From positions 1-64,000 of the forward strand of contig CADAKI010000004.1 of the NCBI GenBank assembly GCA_902788485.1: a DNA stretch of 64,000 bases, in the 5' to 3' direction. The notes beneath the pieces are model-generated. The model did no database searches and had not been told where the DNA came from. It saw only the letters and a program-made list of their open reading frames with translations. Both the position numbers and the translations under genes were made by a program. Each line of letters opens with the position of its first letter. The first letter of the stretch is position 1. This document shows, in pieces, positions 9,144 to 17,426 of this stretch. Origin of the DNA: an uncultured Pseudomonadota bacterium. GTDB taxonomy: Bacteria > Pseudomonadota > Alphaproteobacteria > Rs-D84.

Positions 9144-9956
9144 TTATTTATTCAATGCATCGATAATTTGTTTGTACGGAACCGCACCTGGGAACGCCTG
9201 GTCATTGATAATCAAGAACGGTGTTCCATTGATTTCGAATTCCTGGGCCATACCACGAACATTTGCCAATTCACGTGTGACAACCTCGCCCTGCATATCG
9301 GCTTCTAACTGTTTGACATCCAAACCAGCGTCTTTGGCAAATTTCAAAACATTTGCTTTGACCTTGGCACCCAATTTAGAACGGTCTTTCATATCATCCG
9401 GCGAATAATATTCTTTGGTCATCAAAGATGTCGCCAATGCCGCGGCCTTGGTGTTATCCTGGATTTTTGCCGCAATCACCGCACGTGCCGGTGCATCAGA
9501 CAATTCGCCATGGATAGAAAAGTTTTTCAACACAACACGAACATCATCGCGTTCCGCCAATACTTTTTCCAATTCGCCATGCACACGACGGCAATACGGG
9601 CATGAAAAATCAGTCCAGATAAAGATTGTGTTTTCCGCATCCACATTACCCAAAATCGGGGCATCCGCCATCATGGATTCCGCACCAGATTTAATTGCCT
9701 TGCGAATCGCTTTATTTTTTTCAGCCGCCTGTTGTTCTTGGAACCCTTCGGCCATTTCTTGCAAAATCATTGGATTAACCGATGTCAAATAATACGGCAT
9801 CACCAAACGTGTTGTGCAACCCGCAATCAAAATAATTGCCAGCAATTTAACACACTTTTGCATTAAAGATTCGCCCTTGCCCGTCGTGCCCAGTACATTT
9901 GCACCAAACAAGAACAATGCAATCGCGACAATCAAGATTAAAATTGTCCAAATCAT
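9144..9956 (-). CDS. membrane-anchored DsbA-family thiol oxidoreductase
   Basis: Thioredoxin-fold DSBA protein (270 residues) predicted to act in the periplasm. Two hydrophobic segments (about 1-23 and 34-55, the latter containing Cys) anchor it. The active site is SCPYCRRVHGELE with CPYC near 119-122, and the cis-proline loop is NGTPFLII. The start at 9956 has an AAAGGAG site; the longer upstream frame is rejected. CPYC plus the inserted helical domain fits oxidants such as BdbD/Com1-type proteins. It is a candidate disulfide donor for the cysteine-rich exported proteins in this window, which is inference. It ends an operon after recO. Confidence 0.88.
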   Translation of the reverse strand: MIWTILILIVAIALFLFGANVLGTTGKGESLMQKCVKLLAIILIAGCTTRLVMPYYLTSVNPMILQEMAEGFQEQQAAEKNKAIRKAIKSGAESMMADAPILGNVDAENTIFIWTDFSCPYCRRVHGELEKVLAERDDVRVVLKNFSIHGELSDAPARAVIAAKIQDNTKAAALATSLMTKEYYSPDDMKDRSKLGAKVKANVLKFAKDAGLDVKQLEADMQGEVVTRELANVRGMAQEFEINGTPFLIINDQAFPGAVPYKQIIDALNK

Positions 9957-10023
9957 ATTTTTTCTCCTTTGTTGTTGAACGATATAAACATAATAAAAAT
10001 TATAAAAAACGCAAGCAAAAGAT

Positions 10024-10662
10024 TTATTTTGATTGCAAAAAAATTCTGTATTCCGGCACCGACACATCCAATCCCCGACACACAGATTCCACAAACCGCA
10101 ATGTTGTATTCAAATCTATCGGCAAATCAAACAGTTTTCCCACATACGGCGCGCCACAATCCCCACACACCGCACGTCCCGTCCGTGGCGACAAATAAAT
10201 CAAATTATCCTTGGCCCCACAATTTGAACAATGCGAAAAATCCAGCGCATAACCCAATTCCCGCAACAAATCCAATTCCCATTGCAAATAAGAATCCATA
10301 TTTAAATCCGCCAAAGTTTTTAATGTTGCATTATATAAATTTGGATACGCCTCGCGTTCTGGCAACAAGGTTTCAATTAATGAAAACATCGCATTCAAAT
10401 ATTTTAATTTATTTGCATCCATCATGGCGACAAGGCCTAAATTTTTTTGTGCCTCGAAATGAAACACCCCCAGTTGCGAATCCAATCGCGCACCCCACGC
10501 AACCGCACCCATTTGCCCCACCATGGGTTTATTTTTTGCAACCACCGCGCCACGCAACATCCCCGACAGAACGCCAAATTTTTCGGTAAAAATATGCGCA
10601 ACCACATCCCGTTCACCGAACGGCCGCATCGATACAATAATCCCATCAGATTCTAATTTCAT
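10024..10662 (-). CDS. recO: DNA repair protein RecO
   Basis: Recombination mediator that helps load RecA on gapped DNA with RecR. The 212-residue product has the N-terminal OB-fold part (DGIIVSMRPFGERDVVAHIFTEKFG) and a C-terminal helical part with a zinc site CSNCG...CGDCG near residues 158-185. It lies 67 nt upstream of the DsbA-like gene on the same strand. Confidence 0.93.
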   Translation of the reverse strand: MKLESDGIIVSMRPFGERDVVAHIFTEKFGVLSGMLRGAVVAKNKPMVGQMGAVAWGARLDSQLGVFHFEAQKNLGLVAMMDANKLKYLNAMFSLIETLLPEREAYPNLYNATLKTLADLNMDSYLQWELDLLRELGYALDFSHCSNCGAKDNLIYLSPRTGRAVCGDCGAPYVGKLFDLPIDLNTTLRFVESVCRGLDVSVPEYRIFLQSK

Positions 10663-10702
10663 AATAAAAATTATGCCACACCACCACCCCGCCAGACAAT
10701 AA

Positions 10703-10731
10703 AAAAATCCCGATATTTTATCGGGATTTAT
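10703..10731 (-). terminator. terminator
   Basis: Stem AAATCCCGATA-ttt-TATCGGGATTT, downstream of the small gene at 10744. Confidence 0.85.
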
Positions 10732-10743
10732 CTAACATTTATT

Positions 10744-10935
10744 TTATATGTGTTGCTTGCGACACCAATCACATATGACGTCCGGACCGACCGGATCCAC
10801 AGAAAAATCTGGGGCCAAATAAATATCACCCATGGAATCTGTTTCCCATGATTTTTCCAGTGCACAATTTTGCCTGTTTGTCCCAACCGGACATGTTTCA
10901 TACAAACGATTATCTGTTTTTTTTACCTGCGCCAT
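10744..10935 (-). CDS. small cysteine-containing protein, unknown
   Basis: Sixty-three residues, chosen from the ATG at 10935, which has AAAGGAT before it. Four cysteines are arranged as CPVG...NC and CDWC near the C-terminus, suggesting a small zinc site. No family is recognised. It is flanked by terminators on both sides, so it is a single-gene unit. Confidence 0.65.
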   Translation of the reverse strand: MAQVKKTDNRLYETCPVGTNRQNCALEKSWETDSMGDIYLAPDFSVDPVGPDVICDWCRKQHI

Positions 10936-10990
10936 TTTATATCCTTTTTTTATACACAGAAAACCCAGCACAAATAACACAACAATCAAT

Positions 10991-11027
10991 AAAAAAACAC
11001 CCAGGGAAAAACCCGGGGTGTTTTTTG
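10991..11027 (-). terminator. rplI terminator
   Basis: Stem AACACCC...GGGTGTT with a T run on the minus strand, 12 nt past the rplI stop. Confidence 0.85.
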
Positions 11028-11039
11028 ATACTCAGAAAA

Positions 11040-11633
11040 TTATTCAGCATCGACGGATGGTTCTTCCGCAACCTCTGCTGGTTTTTCTTCTGCTTTAACT
11101 TCCTTTGCTTCTTCGGCTGGTTCTTCTTCAACCTTTTTTGTGCCAAATGTCAATTTTTTACCGGCAACCAAAGCATCGATTTCTTCTTGTGTTTGTGCAA
11201 CATAGATTTTAACCGGCACAATAACATCGGCATGCAATGCGATTTTTGTATCGAACACACCAATTGTTTTAATTGGGGAACCCAACAAAACTTGTGAAGA
11301 TTCAACCGACACATTCGCAATTTCTTTTAATGTGCGTGCGATATCGCGTGATGACACAGAACCATACAACTGACCGGTATCACCCGCCTGGCGAATCATA
11401 TAGAATTTCGCATTTTTAACGGCATCGACATGGCTTTCGGCATCTTTTTTCGCCTTTTCATGACGTGCGACAATTTCTGCCTTTTGCGCCTCGAACAAAG
11501 CAACGTTTTCAGCCGTCCAGCGCATTGCCTTTTTATTTGGCAACAAATAGTTGCGGGCGAAACCTGTTTTAACCTCGACTGTATCGCCGATATTGCCCAA
11601 TTTTGTAATTTTTTCTGTCAAAATAACTTTCAT
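11040..11633 (-). CDS. rplI: 50S ribosomal protein bL9
   Basis: Large-subunit protein with the classic N-terminal domain MKVILTEKITKLGNIGDTVEVKTGFARNYLLP and the long connecting helix. The core ends near residue 150, and about 45 extra residues follow, an Ala/Glu/Lys/Pro tail (EEEPAEEAKEVKAEEKPAEV). Tails of this kind are also seen here on bL17 and bL28. It is the last gene of rpsF-rpsR-rplI, separated from rpsR by a 209-nt gap that holds a structured element. Confidence 0.95.
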   Translation of the reverse strand: MKVILTEKITKLGNIGDTVEVKTGFARNYLLPNKKAMRWTAENVALFEAQKAEIVARHEKAKKDAESHVDAVKNAKFYMIRQAGDTGQLYGSVSSRDIARTLKEIANVSVESSQVLLGSPIKTIGVFDTKIALHADVIVPVKIYVAQTQEEIDALVAGKKLTFGTKKVEEEPAEEAKEVKAEEKPAEVAEEPSVDAE

Positions 11634-11759
11634 TTTATCTGTCCTTTATTTCAAGTTAGGGAACAAATCCCAGATATTATTATTCATATTTCCTAAATCA
11701 ATAATAATGGTGCAGATGCGCCGTTATCATCAATCTTAAAAATTTTATTATACGAGACG

Positions 11760-11822
11760 ATTGGAAGCGGTGGACGTTCCGCAGTGTAGTAGACCTACAT
11801 AAGGAACGGCACCCGCGACAAG
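11760..11822 (-). ncRNA. 63-nt structured element, copy 1 (rpsR-rplI gap)
   Basis: Read on the minus strand: CTTGTCGC, a stem containing GGTG...CGTTCC paired with GGAACG...CACC, then TTA, a small hairpin TGTA-7nt-TACA, CTGC, the returning strand, and GCTTCCAAT. The copy at 61531-61593 has the same length, flanks and inner loop but a different, still paired, main stem. That is compensatory change and argues for a functional RNA. A CGTATAAT box follows at 11747. No known family was recognised. Confidence 0.7.
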
Positions 11823-11842
11823 CGTCCGCAGAATAAAATTTA

Positions 11843-12070
11843 TTACCCCAAATTGTTTCTAACGAACGGAAGCAATCCCAAATGACGCGCGCGTTTGATG
11901 GCGGTCGCCAACGCACGTTGATCTTTTTGGGAAACACCACTGATGCGTGATGGCACGATTTTACCACGTTCTGTGATATAATGTGACAAAGTTTTAATAT
12001 CTTTGTAATCGATAACCTTGCCCTTTAATGGGTTAGATTTTTTACGATAAATTGCTGCACGAACTGCCAT
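11843..12070 (-). CDS. rpsR: 30S ribosomal protein bS18
   Basis: Small-subunit platform protein, 75 residues, with the typical [43 protein letters not shown] core. Its ATG overlaps the rpsF stop by one nucleotide. It binds bS6 in the ribosome and is the substrate of RimI. Confidence 0.97.
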   Translation of the reverse strand: MAVRAAIYRKKSNPLKGKVIDYKDIKTLSHYITERGKIVPSRISGVSQKDQRALATAIKRARHLGLLPFVRNNLG

Positions 12071-12414
12071 TATTCTGCCTCCTCGGTATCAGTATTCTTT
12101 TTCATCATGATTGACGGTGTTTTGGACAATTCGTCAACACGAATGTTCAAAAAGCGGATAACGTCTTCGTCAATACGGGAACGACGTTCCAATTCGACGA
12201 TTTGATTACCCGGCAATTCAATATTCAACATGACATAATGTGCCTTGCGATTTTTACGAATGACATATGCCAAATTTTTCAAACCCCAAAATTCAGTGGA
12301 TTTAACATCACCACCCAATTCGCGGATAATATCTGAAAATTTTGCCGCTTTTTCTTTAACCTGCGACTCGGTCAAGTCCTGGCGGAAAACCAGTACACTT
12401 TCATAGTAAGCCAT
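12070..12414 (-). CDS. rpsF: 30S ribosomal protein bS6
   Basis: Small-subunit protein of 114 residues; begins [20 protein letters not shown] and contains the conserved [23 protein letters not shown] segment. First gene of rpsF-rpsR-rplI. Confidence 0.97.
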   Translation of the reverse strand: MAYYESVLVFRQDLTESQVKEKAAKFSDIIRELGGDVKSTEFWGLKNLAYVIRKNRKAHYVMLNIELPGNQIVELERRSRIDEDVIRFLNIRVDELSKTPSIMMKKNTDTEEAE

Positions 12415-12538
12415 TTTATTTCCTTTGGTCTGTTACTTATTTTTATCGGCCGACGGCATTCACCCCCGGCAGGAACAAACCAATTATGAACAAAAAAATC
12501 CAAAAATCAAGGAAATAATAAATTATTCATTAACCCTG

Positions 12539-12666
12539 TCGCGGCTCTGCGACAGAAGAGACGGATGAACTCTGCACTCTGAAAACTAAACACTAAAAAA
12601 ACGCCTTTCGGCGTTTTTTTTATCGCGGCCTCGTCCGTGCCTGTGGCACAGACGGGACGGATTAAT
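12539..12666. repeat. intergenic repeats around a terminator
   Basis: Two copies of a repeat beginning TCGCGGC, carrying a variable hairpin, and ending GACGGAT(G/T)AA (12539-12569 and 12623-12665) flank the terminator. Between them lies the ACTCTGCACTCTGAAAACT tail also found at 112. Further TCGCGGC copies are at 15363 and 60769. The second copy runs into the stop codon of the gene at 12662. Confidence 0.65.
12598..12620 (-). terminator. terminator of DUF805 gene
   Basis: Stem AAACGCC-ttt-CGGCGTTT bordered by A and T runs. Confidence 0.85.
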
Positions 12667-13201
12667 CTCTGTACGGGTTATTTTGCCGTTTCGACGGAAA
12701 CAACGCCAAAATCAACATAACAATTCCCCACATGATGTCCAACCAACCAACAACCGACGCAACGCGTGGCGAAACACTTACAAAATGCGGCACCAACACA
12801 GAATATGCCCAGAACACCAAATTCACATACAGCAATTTTGCGGTAAAACCACCGTCATGCAATCTGCGCGCCATAACCGCCCATGTTGGAACAATAATCA
12901 CCACACAGAACAATATCCACATCATTGCGACAAAACCCGCCACCAATAAATTCACCGGCTGTAAAAACCATGCCGCCAACAATAATCCGACAACACCAAT
13001 TATAACGAATAACATCGCCCACCAATATTCTGCGCGGGTTGCGACACCATTAAATTGAAAATATTTTTTGAAAAAATTCGACACCGCACGACCGAATCCA
13101 ACGCGCCGTGGCGCATCATCCGCCCGTACAACACGCACCGCCGCCACACGACGCGATGCCGGTTTGTTTGATTTTTTCGAAATTTGTTTTTTAATTGGCA
13201 T
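12662..13201 (-). CDS. DUF805 inner-membrane protein
   Basis: A 179-residue DUF805 (YhaH-type) membrane protein. After a basic 45-residue leader come the family motif FNGVATRAEYWWAMLF, several hydrophobic segments and VPTWAVMARRLHDGGFTAK, then an FPSKRQNNPY end. The leader of about 45 Lys/Arg-rich residues is longer than usual. Function of the family is unknown. Confidence 0.88.
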   Translation of the reverse strand: MPIKKQISKKSNKPASRRVAAVRVVRADDAPRRVGFGRAVSNFFKKYFQFNGVATRAEYWWAMLFVIIGVVGLLLAAWFLQPVNLLVAGFVAMMWILFCVVIIVPTWAVMARRLHDGGFTAKLLYVNLVFWAYSVLVPHFVSVSPRVASVVGWLDIMWGIVMLILALFPSKRQNNPYRD

Positions 13202-13345
13202 GTAAATTCTCCTGTTCTAAACACCTTTCAATTTTACCATTTTTTTGCCCTAATCACAAGTTTTTTTATTTGATTTTCAAAACTGTTGACTTATGTTTCA
13301 GAAATTTATTACCATTTTTATGAAACAGGGGGAATTTTAACATAC

Positions 13346-14119
13346 ATGACAAACCAATTTCACAGAACTTTGAATATTATGGCGTTGATTGTCGCGGTAT
13401 TGTTCATATTGCTGGGGATTTGGCATGTTGATTTTTTGGAATTGGCATCAACAAATTATGTCATCAACGGAATTATAATTGGCACCGGACTGTTTGGCAT
13501 TGGGTTGTGTTTTTATGAAATGATGCGCCTGTTGCCGGAATATCGTTGGATGAACGCATACATCCACGGTCGTCGCAATATGAAATTACCACCACACATT
13601 TTACGCCAAATTGCAACCATATTGCAACGCCGCCCATGTCGCATTTACGCGGACACATTGGCGGGATTGATGGATATGATTGCCGAACGTTTTAATTACG
13701 CACGCGATTCGATTCGTTTTATAACCAGCACACTGATATTTTTGGGATTATTTGGCACATTTTGGGGGCTGCTAACGACATTGGGTGGTTTCGGCGATTT
13801 GATTTCAAACCTGAATTTGGACGACGCCGACATAATGTTGCAAATGCAAGACGGCCTGGCCACGCCATTGGCGGGTATGGCAACCGCATTTACATCATCG
13901 TTACTGGGCCTGGGGGCAAGTTTGATTGTTGGTTTACTGGACCATATGGTTGGGATTGCGCACAACACAATTTATACCGAAATTGGCGATTACATGGCGG
14001 CGCACACACATACCGTTGATGCCGATGCCCCCACACGCGTATTGCCAAACATCGATTTAAATACACAGAAAATAACCGCATTGGTTGAAAACATCGAACG
14101 CAATTCTGTGACCGAATAA
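13346..14119 (+). CDS. MotA/TolQ/ExbB-type proton channel protein
   Basis: Inner-membrane protein (257 residues) of the MotA-TolQ-ExbB class, which use proton flow to drive an envelope partner. Hydrophobic segments lie near 10-28, 40-58, 125-150 and 185-210; FLGLFGTFWGLLTTLGGF and GMATAFTSSLLGLGAS match the conserved channel helices. The start at 13346 follows an AGGGGG site. The next gene, 25 nt on, is its OmpA-domain partner. No flagellar genes are nearby, so an envelope role is more likely than motility. Confidence 0.88.
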   Translation: MTNQFHRTLNIMALIVAVLFILLGIWHVDFLELASTNYVINGIIIGTGLFGIGLCFYEMMRLLPEYRWMNAYIHGRRNMKLPPHILRQIATILQRRPCRIYADTLAGLMDMIAERFNYARDSIRFITSTLIFLGLFGTFWGLLTTLGGFGDLISNLNLDDADIMLQMQDGLATPLAGMATAFTSSLLGLGASLIVGLLDHMVGIAHNTIYTEIGDYMAAHTHTVDADAPTRVLPNIDLNTQKITALVENIERNSVTE

Positions 14120-14144
14120 AATAATAACAGAGAGAGAGAAAAAA

Positions 14145-15269
14145 ATGCTGAACATACGATACAAAGAAAAAGCAAATGCATGGCCGGGATTTGTCGATTT
14201 ATTTTCGAATCTGGTTATCATTTTAATATTTTTATTGATAGTATTTGTGTTTTTATGGACAACAACATCTGTATTTAATAAATCCAGTGGCGTTCGCACT
14301 GTATCAGAATTGCGCAAAACAAATGCGGAACAAACGGCGCTGATTCAACAAATGGAACATGACCAGGCCGAAGCAAAACGCCTGTTGTTGATGGCGCGCG
14401 ATGAAATTAATTCTAATGAATCCAGTGTCGCCGATTTAAGCAACGCGTATGAAATCAAACTGCAAGAATTGGAACAACAAACGATTGATTTACAAACCCA
14501 GGTTCAACAATTACAAGAAACGCACAACCTGAATACGCAATATTCTGAACAAATCGCGGACCTGGAACGCACCGTCGCGCGCCAGAAAAACGAACGCGAA
14601 AACTTGGTTGCACAAATCGATAATTTACAGAAAAAATTGGACGCGCAAAGTGATGTTCAAACATCGGTCGCAAATGCCGAAATCGAAAAATTGCAAAATG
14701 AATTGGCCACCGTTCGTGCAAATTTCGCCGCGACCCAGGTTGAATACATCAGCATGTCCGACCAACTGAACCGCGCATTGGCGGACAAAGTTGCCGAATT
14801 AAATGAAATGACGAAATATCAATCTGAATTTTATCGCGCAATCAAGGATGCAATCGGCGACCGCACAATTATGCAACCTGATGGCGACCGTTTTATTATT
14901 TCCAGTGATATTTTATTTCCATCGGGAAAATATAATCTGTCCGCCGATGGGAAACGACAACTGGCGGCGATTGCGGGTGCAATTCGTGATTTTGAAACAA
15001 AAATAGATCCAAATGTAAAATGGATAATTCGTGTCGATGGCCACACCGATAATAAACCGGTGGTTGCCGGCACACATGCATATCGCAACAATTTACAATT
15101 ATCCATGTTGCGCGCCAGTGCGGTTGTCGATGAATTGGCGAAAAATGGCGTATCGCGTCGTCGTTTGGTCCCATCGGGATTTGGCGACATGCACCCCATA
15201 GAATTGGGCAACGACGCCGCATCATTACAAAAAAATCGCCGCATAGAATTACAATTAACGAACAAATAA
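14145..15269 (+). CDS. MotB-like protein with coiled coil and OmpA domain
   Basis: Partner stator of 374 residues. It has an N-terminal single membrane helix (about 18-42) preceded by ARKN-type polar residues, a long Gln/Glu-rich coiled coil (about 55-230) and a C-terminal OmpA-like peptidoglycan-binding domain (about 250-374) with ILFPSGKYNLS, VDGHTDNKPV, LSMLRASAVVDEL and NRRIEL. Its long coiled coil would span the periplasm. The ribosome site is a GAGAGAGAGA run. The two-gene unit ends in a terminator. Confidence 0.9.
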   Translation: MLNIRYKEKANAWPGFVDLFSNLVIILIFLLIVFVFLWTTTSVFNKSSGVRTVSELRKTNAEQTALIQQMEHDQAEAKRLLLMARDEINSNESSVADLSNAYEIKLQELEQQTIDLQTQVQQLQETHNLNTQYSEQIADLERTVARQKNERENLVAQIDNLQKKLDAQSDVQTSVANAEIEKLQNELATVRANFAATQVEYISMSDQLNRALADKVAELNEMTKYQSEFYRAIKDAIGDRTIMQPDGDRFIISSDILFPSGKYNLSADGKRQLAAIAGAIRDFETKIDPNVKWIIRVDGHTDNKPVVAGTHAYRNNLQLSMLRASAVVDELAKNGVSRRRLVPSGFGDMHPIELGNDAASLQKNRRIELQLTNK

Positions 15270-15270
15270 A

Positions 15271-15294
15271 AACCGCCCAATCGGGCGTTTTTTT
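15271..15294 (+). terminator. terminator
   Basis: Stem CGCCC-aatc-GGGCG followed by seven T. Confidence 0.9.
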
Positions 15295-15299
15295 ATTCC

Positions 15300-15394
15300 G
15301 CCCCAAGGGCTCTGCCCGTGGGGCGGAATCATTTATTGCACTCTGTACTCTGAAAACTGTAATCGCGGCACTGCGGAACGCAGAGACGGATGAA
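15300..15394. repeat. intergenic repeats
   Basis: Holds a CCCCA...TGGGG-type hairpin (15301-15324), the ACTCTGTACTCTGAAAACT tail and a TCGCGGC...GACGGATGAA unit (15363-15394), both shared with other gaps in the window. No gene is seen between 15295 and 15724. Confidence 0.6.
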
Positions 15395-15402
15395 AAACAA
15401 GC

Positions 15403-15490
15403 GGTTGGGGTGTTGATAAATCAGTATGCTTTGACTCCGTTGATCTTCCAGAACGAATCAGTATTTTATACACCAACGGCACCCCAATCC
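15403..15490 (+). ncRNA. candidate structured RNA of unknown class
   Basis: Outer stem GGTTGGGGTG (15403-15412) pairs with CACCCCAATCC (15480-15490) with one bulge. An inner stem CCGTTG (15437-15442) pairs with CAACGG (15474-15479) and stacks directly on it. AATCAGTAT occurs twice inside (15419, 15456). There is no T run, so it is not a plain terminator. It does not match SRP RNA or RNase P. Strand is uncertain. Confidence 0.45.
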
Positions 15491-15671
15491 GGTAAATCTA
15501 TGTATAAAAAATAACGACACAATCGTGACACCTTGCATGCAAACACGCCCCCAAATGCCACGAATTATGCCGAACATACAAAAGCTTATCACAGCCCCGA
15601 ACCCAATTCCCAATCAGATTCATCCATATTTTATCAAACAAACATCCGTTCTATCAAGTAAAATTTATAAG

Positions 15672-15702
15672 AAAAAAACGCCCCCAGGTTTCCTGGGGTG
15701 CG
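15672..15702 (-). terminator. terminator of BOF-fold gene
   Basis: Stem CGCCCCCAGG-ttt-CCTGGGGTGCG with a U-tract on the minus strand. Confidence 0.85.
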
Positions 15703-15724
15703 ATAATACATACAACAAACAAAA

Positions 15725-16123
15725 TTACATGGTTGTGATATAATCGACCTCGATAACATCTGGCTCGCCATTTTGACCTTTATCGATTTCGCCTTTGATT
15801 TTCATTTTTGTATTTGGCACGATAACCATTTCGCCCAAAATCACCGGTTCAATTTCCACATTGATTGCACCCGTAGAATCTTGGAAAACATACATTTCAT
15901 CGCCCAGGTTTTCGACAATATATCCCGTCATAACGACATTTTGATTGTCGCGCATCATCGGAATTTGTTCGACCGTAACGATTGCATCGACCACCGGTTC
16001 AACCATGGTTGTAATGGTGACAGTGTTCATATCATTATTGTGGTTATTATGCATCCCCGGTCCTGCGATTGCATTTCCTGCAACGAACGCAGACAACAAT
16101 GCCAAAGTGTAAATTTTTTTCAT
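15725..16123 (-). CDS. secreted BOF (YgiW/YdeI-type) OB-fold protein
   Basis: Periplasmic stress-type protein of 132 residues. A signal peptide (MKKIYTLALLSAFVAGNAIA) is followed by the bacterial OB-fold pattern: TVEQIPMMRDNQNVVMTGYIV, LGDEMYVFQDSTGAINVEIEP, and TKMKIKGEIDKGQNGEPDVIEVDYI. Family members such as E. coli YgiW respond to oxidative or acid stress. The N-terminal mature part has a His/Asn/Met-rich patch (GMHNNHNNDM) that might bind metal, which is inference. Confidence 0.88.
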   Translation of the reverse strand: MKKIYTLALLSAFVAGNAIAGPGMHNNHNNDMNTVTITTMVEPVVDAIVTVEQIPMMRDNQNVVMTGYIVENLGDEMYVFQDSTGAINVEIEPVILGEMVIVPNTKMKIKGEIDKGQNGEPDVIEVDYITTM

Positions 16124-16229
16124 GTGCTCTCCATTTGGTTAAATTTTCATTTACGCAGACAAATTATACCGCCCCACCCCACATGTTCATATAGGATTGA
16201 TTGGCAAAAAAAATGCGTTGCATTTTTTC

Positions 16230-16465
16230 AGAGTGCAAAGTTCAAAGTGCAAAGTTCAGTTAATGCATAATTATTCATATCTGGATATTCCCCGTCTTTT
16301 CTCGCGTTAGCGAAAAAGAAGGGGTGGATTGCGACAAAGTCGCAAGACGGGGCAGTTCCGCAAGTCGGCTTCGCCGGCTGGATACCGCGCGCCCGCGGTA
16401 TGACGATAATGTTATCGGCGCAGCCGATACATCAACTGCACTTTGAACTTTGCACTTTGAACTTT
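16230..16465. mobile_element. MITE-like element with terminal inverted repeats
   Basis: About 236 bp bounded by imperfect inverted repeats of about 36 bp made of alternating GTGCAAAG and TTCAAAG units (16230-16265 and 16430-16465). The interior holds several hairpins (GCGACaaaGTCGC, CGGCTtcgCCGG, ATACCGCGcgcCCGCGGTAT, ATCGGCgcaGCCGAT) and no reading frame. Similar terminal units occur alone at 112, 12570, 15340 and 53552. No transposase is present, so any movement would need one in trans. Confidence 0.55.
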
Positions 16466-16470
16466 AAAAA

Positions 16471-16498
16471 TAAAAATGCCCAAACGGGCATTTTTATT
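16471..16498 (-). terminator. mscS terminator
   Basis: Stem AAAAATGCCC-aaac-GGGCATTTTT overlapping the mscS stop codon. Confidence 0.88.
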
Positions 16499-17408
16499 TT
16501 TGAATGTGTACATCAATTTGCGGAAACGGAAAATGAATTTTCTTGCGTGGCAATTCGCGATATAACGCCTCGCGCATATCACCCATGGATGCAAACCAAT
16601 CCGCATACTTGGTCCAATACCAAACGGTCAAAACAACCGCACTGTCGCCCAGGTCACTTACAAAAACAGACGGCGCAGGATTTTTTGCGATACGTTTATC
16701 TTTTGCCAAAACCGCCAATATCGCACGACGGGCGACATCAACATCATCGCCATACGAAATTGCAATTTGAATTTCGGCACGACGCGCCCCCCTGTCCGAT
16801 AAATTTATAATTTCACCATTTGCCAACGGACCATTTGGAATAAAAACGACCTGGTTATCAAAAGTATGTAATTCAGTTGTGAAAATCATAATTTTTTTAA
16901 CCGTACCCGTGCGACCCGATGCCGTTTGGATAACATCACCGACCTTGAACGGTTTCAAAAATAAAATTATTATACCGCCGGCAAAATTTTGGAAAGTTCC
17001 CGACAACGCCATACCAACCGCCAACGCGCCCGCGCCCAACACCGCGACAATAGATGTCATTTGCACACCAACCGTTGTCAGCACAATAATAATTACAAAA
17101 ATCCGCAACAAAATATTTACAAAAGACGCCGTAAACGAAATCAAAGACGCCTCTAACTCGCGCCGTTCCATCGCATATTTTATAGATTTGGTAATTTTAT
17201 TCACAATCCACATACCGACAGAAAAAATTGCAATCGCCGCAATCAATTTCAAACAAAAATCAACCGCACCACCCAACAAAGATTGAATTAAATCATGCCA
17301 TTGTTCGGCGGTTTCCGGCGGTGTTGTCACCAATTCATGTTGGACATCCGCCATATGTTGCAATTTATCTTGGATTCCCGCCGCAATAACTTCATCTGGA
17401 TTATTCAT
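16494..17408 (-). CDS. mscS: small-conductance mechanosensitive channel (MscS family)
   Basis: Inner-membrane channel that opens under hypo-osmotic stress. The 304-residue protein has an extended N-terminal periplasmic or soluble part, three hydrophobic helices, the pore helix VAVLGAGALAVGMALSGTFQNFAGG (about 125-150) and the beta domain start LKPFKVGDVI. The cytoplasmic vestibule domain follows to the end. It lies 18 nt after the large cysteine-rich gene at 17427 and may be co-transcribed with it. Confidence 0.93.
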   Translation of the reverse strand: MNNPDEVIAAGIQDKLQHMADVQHELVTTPPETAEQWHDLIQSLLGGAVDFCLKLIAAIAIFSVGMWIVNKITKSIKYAMERRELEASLISFTASFVNILLRIFVIIIVLTTVGVQMTSIVAVLGAGALAVGMALSGTFQNFAGGIIILFLKPFKVGDVIQTASGRTGTVKKIMIFTTELHTFDNQVVFIPNGPLANGEIINLSDRGARRAEIQIAISYGDDVDVARRAILAVLAKDKRIAKNPAPSVFVSDLGDSAVVLTVWYWTKYADWFASMGDMREALYRELPRKKIHFPFPQIDVHIQK

Positions 17409-17426
17409 AACTTACCTAACCTTTAT

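Noticed and set aside
13346-15269. Flagellar motor genes motA/motB
   Set aside because: The pair has a long periplasmic coiled coil and no flagellar neighbours, so an envelope stator role is preferred.
15403-15490. SRP (4.5S) RNA or 6S RNA
   Set aside because: It lacks the conserved GGAA apical loop and asymmetric loop of SRP RNA, and is too short and differently folded for 6S RNA.
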